64,000 nucleotides of DNA from Ignavibacteria bacterium UBA2360 (GTDB lineage Bacteria > Bacteroidota > Ignavibacteria > Tepidaquicellales > OLB5): NCBI GenBank assembly GCA_002344125.1, contig DDTQ01000012.1, positions 682,654 to 746,653 of the forward strand. Direction: 5' to 3'. A program made the position numbers and the translations under genes. Shown one piece after another: positions 27,184 through 37,076 of this stretch (the stretch's first letter is position 1; the number at the start of each line of letters is the position of its first letter). The notes beneath the pieces are model-generated. The model did no database searches. It had not been told where the DNA came from and saw only the letters and a list, made by a program, of their open reading frames with translations.

Positions 27184-27352
27184 TTTTCTTAAATTTGCCG
27201 CGTTTTCAACAAAAACTCGCTCATTTGCGGGATATTTAAAACAATGTAAAATGGCAATCATTGCAAATAGTTGAATTAAAGTGTAATTTTAACCCAGGAA
27301 ACTAAATTTTAACGTAAATTGTTGAATTTAGTAAATAAGGGAAATAACAGAT

Positions 27353-29848
27353 ATGGATAGTAATTTTTCAAACAGAGTTCAGGATGTGATCAGGTTAAGC
27401 AGGGAAGAAGCCATTCGCCTGGGACACGATTACATCGGCACTGAACATCTCCTGCTCGGAATAATCCGTGAAGGAGAAGGCATCGCGATCAAGATCTTCC
27501 GCAATCTTGGCAAAGATATCGGCAAGATAAAAAAGACCATAGAAGATACAGTCAGGCAGTCCGGCGCGACACTTACCGTCGGCAATATCCCGCTCACCAA
27601 ACAGGCAGAAAAAGTACTGAAGATAACTTACCTGGAAGCGAAGATATTCAAGTCTGATGTTATTGGAACTGAGCACTTACTGCTTTCAATTTTACGTGAA
27701 GATGATAACCTCGCTTCGCAGATACTCCAGCAATTCGGCATTACTTACGAAGTGGTAAAGGAAGAGCTTTCCGCGATACTCAGCGGCAAAACCACACCGC
27801 AGCAGCCAAAAACTGCCGCGGCAGAAAAGAAACCTGAACGCACCAAAACCCCCGTGCTTGATAACTTCGGGCGTGATTTAACCAAGCTTGCCATGGATGA
27901 GAAGCTCGATCCTATCGTAGGCAGAGAAAAAGAAATTGAACGTGTTGCCCAGGTTTTAAGCCGCAGGAAAAAGAATAATCCTGTACTCATTGGCGAACCC
28001 GGCGTTGGTAAAACAGCTATCGCTGAGGGGCTTGCAATAAGGATAGTACAGAAAAAAGTATCACGTGTATTGCACGATAAGAGAGTAGTTACCCTTGATC
28101 TCGCCTCTTTGGTTGCGGGTACAAAGTACCGCGGACAGTTTGAAGAACGTATGAAAGCCGTCATGAACGAGCTTGAAAAAGCAAAGGATGTGATCCTCTT
28201 CATTGATGAGCTGCATACAATTGTTGGCGCCGGCGGCGCGTCAGGTTCCCTCGATGCTTCAAACATCTTTAAGCCCGCGCTCGCCAGGGGAGACCTGCAG
28301 TGCATTGGCGCGACAACACTTGATGAATACAGGCAGTACATTGAAAAGGACGGCGCTTTAGACCGCCGCTTCCAGAAGATCATAGTTGACCCCACAACCG
28401 AGGATGAAACTATGCAGATCTTAAGCAACATTAAACATAAATACGAAGAGCATCACAACGTTAAATATGCTGATAAAGCTATTGAAGCGGCAGTTAAGCT
28501 AAGCTCCAGATACATCACAGACCGCTACCTGCCGGATAAAGCTATTGACGTAATGGATGAAGCCGGTTCACGGGTGCATCTCGCTAATATAGTTGTACCT
28601 GAAAATATTGTAGCGCTTGAAAATGATATTGCGAATATCAAAACCAAGAAGAACCAGGTTGTAAAGAACCAGAACTTTGAAGAAGCAGCCAAGCTGCGTG
28701 ATGAAGAAAAACGCCTGCTCAATGAGCTTGAACAGGCTAAGCTTGACTGGGAAGTTAAATCACAAAGCATTGTACACGAAGTGACCGAAGAGAATGTTGC
28801 CGATGTGGTCTCAATGATGACAGGTATTCCCGTTAACCGCGTAGCGCAGTCAGAAAGCGATAAGCTGGTTAAGATGGAAGATGAACTGAAGCGTTACATA
28901 ATTGGCCAGGATGAAGCGATTGTAAAGCTTTCTAAAGCTATACGCAGAACAAGAGCAGGGCTTAAAGACCCCAACAGACCCATCGGGTCGTTTATCTTTA
29001 CCGGACCCACAGGTGTGGGTAAAACCGAAATGGCGAAAGTCCTTTCAAGGTTCCTTTTCGATAGCGAAGAGAACCTGATAAGGATCGATATGAGCGAATA
29101 CATGGAAAAATTCAATGTATCGCGCCTCGTCGGCGCCCCTCCGGGATATGTAGGGTATGAAGAAGGCGGCCAGCTTACCGAAAAAGTTAGGCGTAAACCC
29201 TATTCAGTCGTTCTCCTTGATGAGATCGAAAAAGCGCACCCGGATATTTTCAATATCCTGCTGCAGGTATTGGATGAAGGTATGCTAACCGATAGCCTTG
29301 GCAGAAAGGTTGATTTCAAAAATACCATAATGATTATGACATCCAATATCGGTACACGCGATATCAAGTCGATCGGAGGTATGGGCTTTGGTGATCCTAA
29401 CCAGAATGATAAACATGATAAGATGAAGACACAGATCGAAGAATCAGTAAGGCGTGTATTCAGTCCTGAGTTCATAAACAGAATTGATGACCTTATTACA
29501 TTCAAACAGCTGGAAAAGGCTGATATATTCAGAATTATAGATATTTCAACCAGACAGCTGCTCAAACGGATACAGGCGCTTGGCATTACATTTGAATTTG
29601 ACGATGCTGCCAAAACATTCCTTTCTGAAAAAGGCTATGACCCCAAATATGGGGCTAGACCGCTCAGAAGGGCTATCCAGAAATATGTTGAAGACCCCGT
29701 AAGCGAAGAAGTGCTGAAGGGCTCATTCAAAGAAGGCTCGCATGTTATGGTATCATATAAAGATGGCGGTGAGGAACTTATTTTTGTGGATATATCACAA
29801 AGTAAACTGCCCGAAAAGATCGAGCCGGAATCAATTAAAGAAAATTAA
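27353..29848 (+). CDS. clpC: ATP-dependent Clp protease ATP-binding subunit ClpC
   Basis: ClpC is a two-ring AAA+ unfoldase that feeds proteins into ClpP and supports heat and stress tolerance. The 831 residues include the Clp N-domain repeats (1-145) and the first AAA+ module, with GEPGVGKTAIAE near 213 and DEAGSRVHL near 400. A UVR-like segment NFEEAAKLRDEEKRL marks ClpC, and the second AAA+ module has GPTGVGKTEMAK near 550. The C-terminal D2 domain is complete. No clpP or mcsB gene is adjacent. It has its own terminator, so it is a single-gene unit. Confidence 0.95.
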   Translation: MDSNFSNRVQDVIRLSREEAIRLGHDYIGTEHLLLGIIREGEGIAIKIFRNLGKDIGKIKKTIEDTVRQSGATLTVGNIPLTKQAEKVLKITYLEAKIFKSDVIGTEHLLLSILREDDNLASQILQQFGITYEVVKEELSAILSGKTTPQQPKTAAAEKKPERTKTPVLDNFGRDLTKLAMDEKLDPIVGREKEIERVAQVLSRRKKNNPVLIGEPGVGKTAIAEGLAIRIVQKKVSRVLHDKRVVTLDLASLVAGTKYRGQFEERMKAVMNELEKAKDVILFIDELHTIVGAGGASGSLDASNIFKPALARGDLQCIGATTLDEYRQYIEKDGALDRRFQKIIVDPTTEDETMQILSNIKHKYEEHHNVKYADKAIEAAVKLSSRYITDRYLPDKAIDVMDEAGSRVHLANIVVPENIVALENDIANIKTKKNQVVKNQNFEEAAKLRDEEKRLLNELEQAKLDWEVKSQSIVHEVTEENVADVVSMMTGIPVNRVAQSESDKLVKMEDELKRYIIGQDEAIVKLSKAIRRTRAGLKDPNRPIGSFIFTGPTGVGKTEMAKVLSRFLFDSEENLIRIDMSEYMEKFNVSRLVGAPPGYVGYEEGGQLTEKVRRKPYSVVLLDEIEKAHPDIFNILLQVLDEGMLTDSLGRKVDFKNTIMIMTSNIGTRDIKSIGGMGFGDPNQNDKHDKMKTQIEESVRRVFSPEFINRIDDLITFKQLEKADIFRIIDISTRQLLKRIQALGITFEFDDAAKTFLSEKGYDPKYGARPLRRAIQKYVEDPVSEEVLKGSFKEGSHVMVSYKDGGEELIFVDISQSKLPEKIEPESIKEN

Positions 29849-29872
29849 GAATTAAGTTGTAGATTTAAGTTA

Positions 29873-29909
29873 AGTGGTGTCAGGCTTATGCCTGCCACCA
29901 CTTTTTTTG
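29873..29909 (+). terminator. Rho-independent terminator after clpC
   Basis: Inverted arms AGTGGTG and CCACCACT, with an inner CAGGC/GCCTG stem, are followed by TTTTTTT. Confidence 0.85.
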
Positions 29910-29929
29910 TTTGTGCAATGAATCCTGTT

Positions 29930-30260
29930 GTATTGCTTTTACAACAATGCATCAAATATATGTCACCCCTTCGGGGTTTTGATATCAATTAATGAAAAAT
30001 CTACAATAATATCATCCCTTCGGGATTTTGTAAATTTCAATATACAATAGTGTTAGTTTCTGTCGCACTAATTCCAGTTTGGGTGATATGTATTTATGCT
30101 TCTCAAATCGGGGCAGGAAAGGAAGAGATGAGTCATTCCAACTCCGAAGGAGTGGCATTATTGAAGATTGGCGGTTACATCTTATCAGAACCCCGAAGGG
30201 GTGACATTATTCCTCAGCTTAAAATATGAGTTGCCACGACCTTTAGGTCGTGGATTAATT
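29930..30260. repeat. cluster of CCTTCGGG and CCACGACC hairpins
   Basis: Hairpins of the TCACCCCTTCGGGG type occur at about 29962, 30015 and, inverted, 30141 and 30189. CCACGACCTTTAGGTCGTGG lies at 30234-30253. No gene is visible between clpC and hemW. Confidence 0.8.
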
Positions 30261-30368
30261 TCAAAGAATTTAGGGGTTTTCTCCGAAGGTGTGCCTTTGG
30301 CAAGCCCCGGTTAAATGCTGGCTTTCCGAATGTGATTCTTCTTTCAATCCGGCATTGCCGGATTTCTC

Positions 30369-31490
30369 TCAGAATAAAGTTGCCACTATCTCATCACACA
30401 CAGCATAGCCTTTGCGGGTGAGTGAAATGGATTGTGCATCCTTAACGGCGTAGCCGCTCGTGATTAATGTTTCAATAGGGGATGAATATGCAGTTTCAAA
30501 ATCAATATTATGCCTTCTGCGAAATTCTTCGAAGTTTACGCCAACGCTCCTTAGACCCAGCATAATATGCTCGGTAACAGATGTTTCCTTGTCAATCGTT
30601 TCAATGAAATCATGGGCGGGTTTACCGCCATCAATAAGTTCTATATACCTACCGATATTTTTAATGTTCGTCCACCGCTGATTGCCAATGTATGATGATG
30701 CCGATGGACCAAATGATATATACTCTTCAAGCGTCCAGTACTTCAGATTGTGCCGGCATTCATAGCCGGGTTTAGCGTAATTAGATATTTCATACTGTCT
30801 GTAACCCGCATCCGCAAGTGTTTGCATGGTGTATTCATACATCTCTTGTTCAAGCTCAATATCAGCATTCTTAACTTGACCCTTATCGCGCATGCTGTAA
30901 AGCATGGTTCCCTTTTCAAATATCAGCGAATATGCCGATATATGTTTAGTATCAAGTTTTATAACTTCATCAAGATTGTATTTCCAGCTATCCATAGTCT
31001 GACCCGGGAGGGCAAAGATCACATCCAGGTTAACATTGTCAAATCCAGCCGCTTTAGCGGCATTGATTGACGACTTGGCTTGTTCGGCGGTATGTATCCG
31101 TGTTAAAAACTGTAATTCTTCATCTATGAATGACTGCACACCGAAACTCATTCGGTTAATAGGAAGCTTTTTGAATATATCAAGCTTATCCTTATCAAGT
31201 GTACCGGGATTTGCTTCAATAGTAATTTCGCAATCAGCGGAAATATTATAGCATTTATACAGCTCATCAAATATTCCGGTAAACTCCTCAAAGCTTAACA
31301 GCGAAGGCGTTCCGCCGCCAAAGAATATTGAATTGAATTTTCTGTCAGCTAATTGTATAGAATAGAACTGTATTTCTTTTTTTATGGAATTAAGGAATTC
31401 AGCTTTTTTGGAATGATTTGTAATGGAGTAGAAATCGCAGTAAATGCATTTGGTATCACAAAAGGGGATATGTAGGTAAATTCCTGCCAT
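30369..31490 (-). CDS. hemW: HemW-like radical SAM protein
   Basis: The product is a radical-SAM enzyme with the AdoMet iron-sulfur motif CDTKCIYC at residues 11-18 (Cys11, Cys15, Cys18) and a following FFGGGTPSLL segment. It belongs to the HemW/coproporphyrinogen III oxidase-like family; the HemW branch acts in heme handling rather than as the true HemN oxidase. I start at the Met at 31490 (373 residues), where MAGIYLHIPFCD matches the family. The open frame upstream to 31571 runs through repeat DNA. It is preceded by two CCCAAACT palindromes and a structured repeat, and its nearest upstream same-strand neighbour is the signal peptidase gene. Confidence 0.88.
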   Translation of the reverse strand: MAGIYLHIPFCDTKCIYCDFYSITNHSKKAEFLNSIKKEIQFYSIQLADRKFNSIFFGGGTPSLLSFEEFTGIFDELYKCYNISADCEITIEANPGTLDKDKLDIFKKLPINRMSFGVQSFIDEELQFLTRIHTAEQAKSSINAAKAAGFDNVNLDVIFALPGQTMDSWKYNLDEVIKLDTKHISAYSLIFEKGTMLYSMRDKGQVKNADIELEQEMYEYTMQTLADAGYRQYEISNYAKPGYECRHNLKYWTLEEYISFGPSASSYIGNQRWTNIKNIGRYIELIDGGKPAHDFIETIDKETSVTEHIMLGLRSVGVNFEEFRRRHNIDFETAYSSPIETLITSGYAVKDAQSISLTRKGYAVCDEIVATLF

Positions 31491-31507
31491 TGTTAAATTT
31501 TCTCCGT

Positions 31508-31584
31508 CCCAAACTCCAGTTTGGGACGGCAAGATTATATTTATTTTTGCCGGATATTGATTGCTTCCCAAACTGGAGTTTGGG
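31508..31584. repeat. two CCCAAACT palindromes upstream of hemW
   Basis: CCCAAACTCCAGTTTGGG (31508-31525) and CCCAAACTGGAGTTTGGG (31567-31584). A third family member lies at 7424-7441. Confidence 0.85.
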
Positions 31585-31629
31585 AATTATATTGTGATTA
31601 GTGATTTGTAGCCGAATTGGGAATATCTT

Positions 31630-31745
31630 AAAGCTTTTCTTGGGGTGCATCCTTGTCTGCTTTTGCAGAAACTGCGTTGATGCATGCACTGAACTGCAGA
31701 ATCAGTCAAGCACGGTCAGTGCAATCCACGAAATGCGTTGTGGCG
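31630..31745. repeat. structured dispersed repeat, copy 1
   Basis: This segment of about 100 bp shares long stretches with 50423-50535, including TGTCTGCTTTTGCAGAAAC and GTTGATGCATGCACTGA. It can fold from arms TGCACTGA and TCAGTGCA. A CTGCTTTTGCAG mini-hairpin precedes the stem. This copy has about 20 extra bases in the stem-loop. Confidence 0.8.
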
Positions 31746-32858
31746 TTACTTTATCGGCATGCCGATCCTATCCCATCGGATAGAGCCAAGCAGTTTGCCA
31801 AAATCACTGAACGGAATTTCTGAATTCCACGAAAAATATGTGAACCACGCCTTGCCAACAACCGCTTCGCGTTTTACGAATCCCCAGAACCTGCTATCCA
31901 GCGAATTATGACGGTTATCGCCCATCATAAAATAATAGTTATGTTCTACTGTATATTGATTCGTTTCTTTGTTATCAATGAATACCTTACCTCCGCGGAG
32001 CTCAATGGTATGACCTTCACGTTTTATAAATGTATCCCACTCACCAAAATTGGCGGCATCAATAGTAACTACATCGCCTTTAACTGGTACGCGCAATGGA
32101 CCGTAATTATCACGGTTCCATGGTTTACCTTTAGGGAAAATGCCGGGGTCTTCAACTGACTTATGGTCAATATTAACCACAACTTTTTTTATAAATGGCT
32201 GCGCGCGGAATTCAGCTACCTTTTTTTCAGGTAAGGGGACAATAACATACATCCCGGCAGTATCAGGGAACATTCCCTGAATTGAGCGAGAATCGGTAAT
32301 GTCAAACTTATCTAAATATTCAGAAGTCTGTATCATTCTGAAAAAATCATTTCGTTTGATCTTGGTTGAATCCAGAAAAACTTTATATGTCAATTGTTGA
32401 GTTGGTGATATCGGGAATTCTTTACCGTTCACGAACAATACAGCATCTTTAATTTCTATTACATCGCCGGGCTCGCCAACACAGCGTTTTAAGTACTGCA
32501 CTTTCATTGAAGCATCCACTTCTTCGCGGTTACCGGGGAATTCAAAATTCACAATATCCTCTCTTCTCGGCTCGCGGATAGCAGGAAGCTGAATATACGG
32601 CAGCCGAATTTCGGTAAATGGTATATTCCTCGGCGTCGAGCCGCCATAGAGGAACTGGTTGAAGAACATCTTATCACCAATTAGTATTGTATTCAGCATT
32701 GAGCCAGTTGGCGTGCTGTAACCCTGTATGAAAAATGATTGTACGAATAGTACTACAATCAGCGTCAATAAAAGTGAACCGAAGCTTTTGGCCTTTTCTT
32801 CAATTGAGCTCGTTTGTTTTTTCTTTTTTTGTGTTTTTTTGCCTAATGTACTTGCCAT
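31746..32858 (-). CDS. lepB: signal peptidase I (copy 1)
   Basis: This 370-residue enzyme cleaves signal peptides from exported proteins at the outer face of the inner membrane. A single transmembrane helix (about 29-45) is followed by the Ser catalytic box TGSM (Ser53) and the Lys box YLKRCVGEPGD (Lys124). A MMGDNRHNSLDSRFWG motif is late in the protein. The catalytic dyad is intact. I start at 32858 because the Met at 32894 lies in the coding end of the next gene. The protein ends with SIRWDRIG, a C-terminal motif shared by the three copies here. An insert of about 60 residues lies between the Lys box and the C-terminal core. Confidence 0.93.
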   Translation of the reverse strand: MASTLGKKTQKKKKQTSSIEEKAKSFGSLLLTLIVVLFVQSFFIQGYSTPTGSMLNTILIGDKMFFNQFLYGGSTPRNIPFTEIRLPYIQLPAIREPRREDIVNFEFPGNREEVDASMKVQYLKRCVGEPGDVIEIKDAVLFVNGKEFPISPTQQLTYKVFLDSTKIKRNDFFRMIQTSEYLDKFDITDSRSIQGMFPDTAGMYVIVPLPEKKVAEFRAQPFIKKVVVNIDHKSVEDPGIFPKGKPWNRDNYGPLRVPVKGDVVTIDAANFGEWDTFIKREGHTIELRGGKVFIDNKETNQYTVEHNYYFMMGDNRHNSLDSRFWGFVKREAVVGKAWFTYFSWNSEIPFSDFGKLLGSIRWDRIGMPIK

Positions 32859-32863
32859 AAAAT

Positions 32864-34009
32864 TTATTCTATCATTTTGCCGATACGATCCCATCGTATC
32901 GATCTTAATTTTCTACCTGTATCTTTTAAAGGAATATCTCTATTCCAGGAAAAATATATCATTGTAATTTTTGAATCAATGTCATTTTCATTTACAAATC
33001 CAAAATACCTGCTGTCAAGAGAGTTATACCAGTTATCACCAATCATGAAATAATAATTATCTTTGAATATATAACTGTATTTTTCAATATCATTTATGAA
33101 TATGCGGTCTTTGATTATCTCTAACTTGTTACCTTCATCCCTGATTATCCTTTTCCACAAACTGATGCTGGATGTATCAAAACTTACTTTATCCCCGGCT
33201 TTTGGTACCTTTATGGGGCCGTAATTATCAACATTCCATCCGGAACCTTTTGGAAAGATTGAAGGATTAGGCTCTTTCCCCAAAAAAGCAAATTTCTCAT
33301 CAAAATAAAAATGTTCATAAAAACAGTACTTATCATTTAGTTTAATGATCCTGTTATTTATTACAAAAGAATCCCCTGGCACGGCCAGAATTCTTTTAAA
33401 GTAATTTGTTGTTTTCTTTGGCGGAGCCTCTTCAGGTAATCCAGGGTATATGAAATTAACAATATCACCAGCCTGTGGTTTATTGTATAGTATTGCATAT
33501 TTTCCTGTAAAAGGATTCTTTATGCCATAATAAAGATCATTATCAAAGAACCTGTCCCCTGGCAAAACTGTATTTAGCATACTTCCTGTCGCGGTAGTGA
33601 AGATGCCCGGACTAAAAATATCAGTTATTGGACTGACATAATAAATTGATGTCACTATTATTGCTACATAATATTTTGCTTTGTTAAATGACTGGAGTTT
33701 ATACCTAGTATTTTTGATTGCAATAATAATTGATTCAATCAGAATATATGTGCCAATGGGTATGCACGTCAGAAGCGTATACAGAGCTATTGCATAACCC
33801 GGTATGAATTTTATTAAGGCAAAAAAAGTTGTTGAGTAAACCAGGTATATCAAAAATAAGAAGAAACCACGCTTTACTTCACCACAATAATAATGTCCCA
33901 AGCCCGGTACAAGTAATGTTAAAAGAGCAGCAGCAACAGGAGATCGTTTTTTAAACTTTATCGCAGAATCTTGAACGGAATTGTTTGCATTTCTACTTTC
34001 AGAATTCAT
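32864..34009 (-). CDS. lepB: signal peptidase I with N-terminal membrane domain (copy 2)
   Basis: This 381-residue paralogue carries an extra N-terminal block of three to four hydrophobic helices (about 24-128), with an AALLTLLVPGLGHYYCGEVKRGFF start that resembles small membrane domains of the TM2 type. The catalytic part has TGSM (Ser143) and YFKRILAVPGDS (Lys205), and later MIGDNWYNSLDSRYFG. The dyad is present, so it should be an active protease with an altered membrane anchor. It overlaps no neighbour: 5 bp separate it from copy 1 and 28 bp from copy 3. The added domain could place it near a particular substrate or complex. Confidence 0.88.
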   Translation of the reverse strand: MNSESRNANNSVQDSAIKFKKRSPVAAALLTLLVPGLGHYYCGEVKRGFFLFLIYLVYSTTFFALIKFIPGYAIALYTLLTCIPIGTYILIESIIIAIKNTRYKLQSFNKAKYYVAIIVTSIYYVSPITDIFSPGIFTTATGSMLNTVLPGDRFFDNDLYYGIKNPFTGKYAILYNKPQAGDIVNFIYPGLPEEAPPKKTTNYFKRILAVPGDSFVINNRIIKLNDKYCFYEHFYFDEKFAFLGKEPNPSIFPKGSGWNVDNYGPIKVPKAGDKVSFDTSSISLWKRIIRDEGNKLEIIKDRIFINDIEKYSYIFKDNYYFMIGDNWYNSLDSRYFGFVNENDIDSKITMIYFSWNRDIPLKDTGRKLRSIRWDRIGKMIE

Positions 34010-34037
34010 TTTCTTAAGATTAATGAATTAAACAATT

Positions 34038-35048
34038 TTAATGAATTATCTTCGCTATCCTATCCCATCTTATCGAATCAAACAGCCTGCCGAACTCATT
34101 GAATGGTATATCGGGATTCCATGACCAGTAGATTAACATAGCTTCGCCAATTATATTATCCTCGGGCATAAATCCCCACATCCGGCTGTCGGAGCTGTTA
34201 TTCCTGTTGTCGCCCATCATAAAATAATAATTCTTTTCAACTTTATAACTTGAATTTTCCATCTCATCTATAAAAACTTTGTTATCCGCCGTAAGGCGTA
34301 TGGTGTGACCCTCACGCCTGATAAATGTTTTCCAATCTTCAATATTATCCGGGGTTATTTTTATTACATCATCCTTTTTGGGCACAACTACCGGACCGTA
34401 ATTATCGTCATTCCATGGTTTTCCTCTTGGGAAAATATCAAGCAAAGTGCTGGATGTTATATTCTTATTGAACTTCGCATCCGGCGGATCAGGTACTTCC
34501 ATGGAATTCACAAAGAGCTTTTTATTTACGATCTGAATCGTATCACCGGGTTTACCTATTAGCCGCTTTATGTAATTGGTAACTTCCGCTGAAACAAGTT
34601 CATTGGTATTGCCCGGGTAATCAAACACAACAACATCACCTCTATCGGGCTCTTTCAATGCAGGCAGGCGGAAGAAGGGGATTCGGGTTTGTGTAAATGG
34701 TATATTCCTTGGCGTTGTTGCACCGTATATGAATTTATTCACAAGAAGGAAATCACCAACCAGCAGAGTATTTTCCATAGAGCCTGTTGGAATCCTGTAT
34801 GCTTCAACAAATATAATTTTGAGTATTATCGCAACAAGTCCAGCAAACAACAGCGCATCGAAGTATTCTTTAAGTTTGGAATTAGGTTTAGGGTTGTGAG
34901 TAACATGAATAACTGTATCTTTCGCGGGTGCTACAGCCATATCAGGCTTTACAACTGCTTCAGGTTCTGTTTTTTTTACAATTTCTACTTTGCTCGTTTC
35001 ATTGGCGTTACTATCCGGAATTTTCTCAGTCTTATCTTTATCTGTCAT
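34038..35048 (-). CDS. lepB: signal peptidase I (copy 3)
   Basis: This 336-residue enzyme has a cytoplasmic N-terminal region of about 60 residues rich in Lys, Glu and Pro, one transmembrane helix (about 62-82), the TGSM box (Ser90) and the YIKRLIGKPGD box (Lys161). The MMGDNRNNSSDSRMWG motif is intact. It is the first signal peptidase gene after lepA in the direction of transcription, only 10 bp beyond the lepA stop, so lepA and the three peptidases probably form one operon. Confidence 0.93.
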   Translation of the reverse strand: MTDKDKTEKIPDSNANETSKVEIVKKTEPEAVVKPDMAVAPAKDTVIHVTHNPKPNSKLKEYFDALLFAGLVAIILKIIFVEAYRIPTGSMENTLLVGDFLLVNKFIYGATTPRNIPFTQTRIPFFRLPALKEPDRGDVVVFDYPGNTNELVSAEVTNYIKRLIGKPGDTIQIVNKKLFVNSMEVPDPPDAKFNKNITSSTLLDIFPRGKPWNDDNYGPVVVPKKDDVIKITPDNIEDWKTFIRREGHTIRLTADNKVFIDEMENSSYKVEKNYYFMMGDNRNNSSDSRMWGFMPEDNIIGEAMLIYWSWNPDIPFNEFGRLFDSIRWDRIAKIIH

Positions 35049-35058
35049 CTATTCCGGT

Positions 35059-36855
35059 TTATTCATCAATTGAAAGTACTGCAAGGAAGGCTTCTTGCGG
35101 AAGCTGAACCGAACCAACCTGTTTCATTCGCTTCTTGCCTTCTTTTTGCTTTTCCAGAAGCTTGCGCTTACGTGAAATATCACCGCCGTAACACTTCGCA
35201 ATAACATTCTTACGCAGCGCTTTTACGGTTTCACGGGATATTATCTTCGCGCCAATTGCGCCCTGTATTACAATTTCAAACATCTGCCTTGGTATAAGCT
35301 GCTTAAGCTTTGTACAAAGCTTCCTGCCGTACTCAAATGATTTTGAGCGGTGAACAATTGATGAAAGCGCGTCAACCGGCTCAGCATTAAGAAGAATATC
35401 AAGTTTTACAAGGTCAGATTTACGGTAATCTATAAATTCATAGTCCAGCGAAGCGTACCCCTTGGAAATCGATTTCATCTTATCGTGGAAATCGAATATA
35501 ATTTCACTCAATGGGAATTCAAAAATAAGATCTACCTTCGTTGTGGATAAATAATTCGTTGAAACAAATATACCTCGGCGGTCATTGGCAAGCTTCATTA
35601 TGTTGCCCATATACTCAGTCGGAGTAATTATCTGTGCTTTGATGTACGGCTCCGTAATATGATCTATGTTGCCAAGCGGAGGCATTTGCGAAGGATTATC
35701 AACAAGCACCATTGTGCCGTCGGTTTTATGTACCTGGTACTCTACGTTAGGTACAGTAGTTATGATCGTCTGGTTATATTCTCTATCAAGCCTTTCCTGC
35801 GTGATCTCCATGTGAAGCAGCCCGAGGAAGCCGCAGCGGAAACCAAATCCTAAAGCTGATGATGTTTCCGGCTCAAATATCAGTGAAGCGTCGTTGGTCT
35901 TTAGTTTGATCAGTGATTCCCTTAGGTCTTCAAAGTCATCGCTTGATGCGGGATATATACCAGAAAACACCATTGGCTTGATCTTCTTGTAGCCGCCAAG
36001 CGGCTCCGTTGCCGGATTTGCCACATTAATTATCGTATCGCCTACAAGCAGCTCCGCTGCTGTTTTGATTCCCGTAACCATATATCCAACATCCCCTGAG
36101 CGAAGCACATCCTTTACGACCCTGTTCATTCTTAATATGCCAACTTCTTCGGCATCACTCGGAATTTCTGTAGCGAAGAATCTAACCTTATCGCCTTTTT
36201 TCAGCTGACCGTCAACAACTCTCAAGTAAACAATAATACCTCGGTATGCGTCAAATGTTGAATCAAACACCAACGCTCTTAACGGAGCGTCTTCTTTTAT
36301 AACCGGAGCTGGAATCCTGTTGACAATTGCCTCCAGAATTTCTTCAGTGCCGATATTTGCTTTTGCGCTTGCGAGAATAATTTCGCTTTCATCGCAGCCA
36401 AGCATTTCAATTATCTGCTTTTTAACTCCCTCTACATTCGCGCTGGGAAGATCAACTTTATTGATTACAGGTATTATTGTCAGATTTGCGTCAATTGCCA
36501 GGTACAGATTGCTTACAGTCTGCGCTTCAATTCCCTGAGATGCGTCAACTACAAGCAGCGCGCCTTCGCAGGCGGCAAGTGAACGGGATACTTCATAAGA
36601 AAAATCCACATGACCCGGTGTATCTATCAGGTTCAGGGTATAAAGTTCATTATCTTTTGCCTTATACTGCAGCTGAATTGCATGCAGTTTTATTGTAATG
36701 CCGCGTTCCTGCTCAAGATCCATATCATCTAGCACCTGCTTTATCATATCGCGGTGAGCAATTGTATGAGTTTCTTCCAGTAAACGGTCTGCAAGGGTAG
36801 ATTTACCGTGATCAATATGCGCAATTATGCAAAAATTCCTTAATTTAGACTTCAT
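35059..36855 (-). CDS. lepA: elongation factor 4 (LepA)
   Basis: LepA is a translational GTPase with EF-G-like domains and its own C-terminal domain; it is linked to ribosome biogenesis and back-translocation. The 598-residue length is normal. The G1 motif AHIDHGKSTLADRL lies at 12-25, G3 DTPGHVDFSYE near 78 and G4 NKVD near 132. The LepA-specific C-terminal domain ends with KQVGSVQLPQEAFLAVL. Its position upstream of lepB genes repeats the lepA-lepB pairing known from other bacteria. The gene is complete. Confidence 0.96.
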   Translation of the reverse strand: MKSKLRNFCIIAHIDHGKSTLADRLLEETHTIAHRDMIKQVLDDMDLEQERGITIKLHAIQLQYKAKDNELYTLNLIDTPGHVDFSYEVSRSLAACEGALLVVDASQGIEAQTVSNLYLAIDANLTIIPVINKVDLPSANVEGVKKQIIEMLGCDESEIILASAKANIGTEEILEAIVNRIPAPVIKEDAPLRALVFDSTFDAYRGIIVYLRVVDGQLKKGDKVRFFATEIPSDAEEVGILRMNRVVKDVLRSGDVGYMVTGIKTAAELLVGDTIINVANPATEPLGGYKKIKPMVFSGIYPASSDDFEDLRESLIKLKTNDASLIFEPETSSALGFGFRCGFLGLLHMEITQERLDREYNQTIITTVPNVEYQVHKTDGTMVLVDNPSQMPPLGNIDHITEPYIKAQIITPTEYMGNIMKLANDRRGIFVSTNYLSTTKVDLIFEFPLSEIIFDFHDKMKSISKGYASLDYEFIDYRKSDLVKLDILLNAEPVDALSSIVHRSKSFEYGRKLCTKLKQLIPRQMFEIVIQGAIGAKIISRETVKALRKNVIAKCYGGDISRKRKLLEKQKEGKKRMKQVGSVQLPQEAFLAVLSIDE

Positions 36856-37076
36856 CTGCTCTGTTCTTACTTAAAACTGGTTTTACCAAAGTATTCTGTT
36901 AATATTAATGTTAAAAAGGGAGTTATAATTCCCAAAAATCCAACAAGCTGTAATATAAATAAAAATAAGTAGCAATTTAATCCGAAAGCAATGTACCTCC
37001 GTTTAAACCGCTACTTAAAGAAATTCATTAAAAATCGTTTCCTTCGCGCTGCTATCCCTGCCGCTTTGTACTTAAA

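Noticed and set aside
29881..30368. Riboswitch or small gene between clpC and hemW
   Set aside because: Only short hairpins and a terminator were visible; no conserved riboswitch core was recognised.
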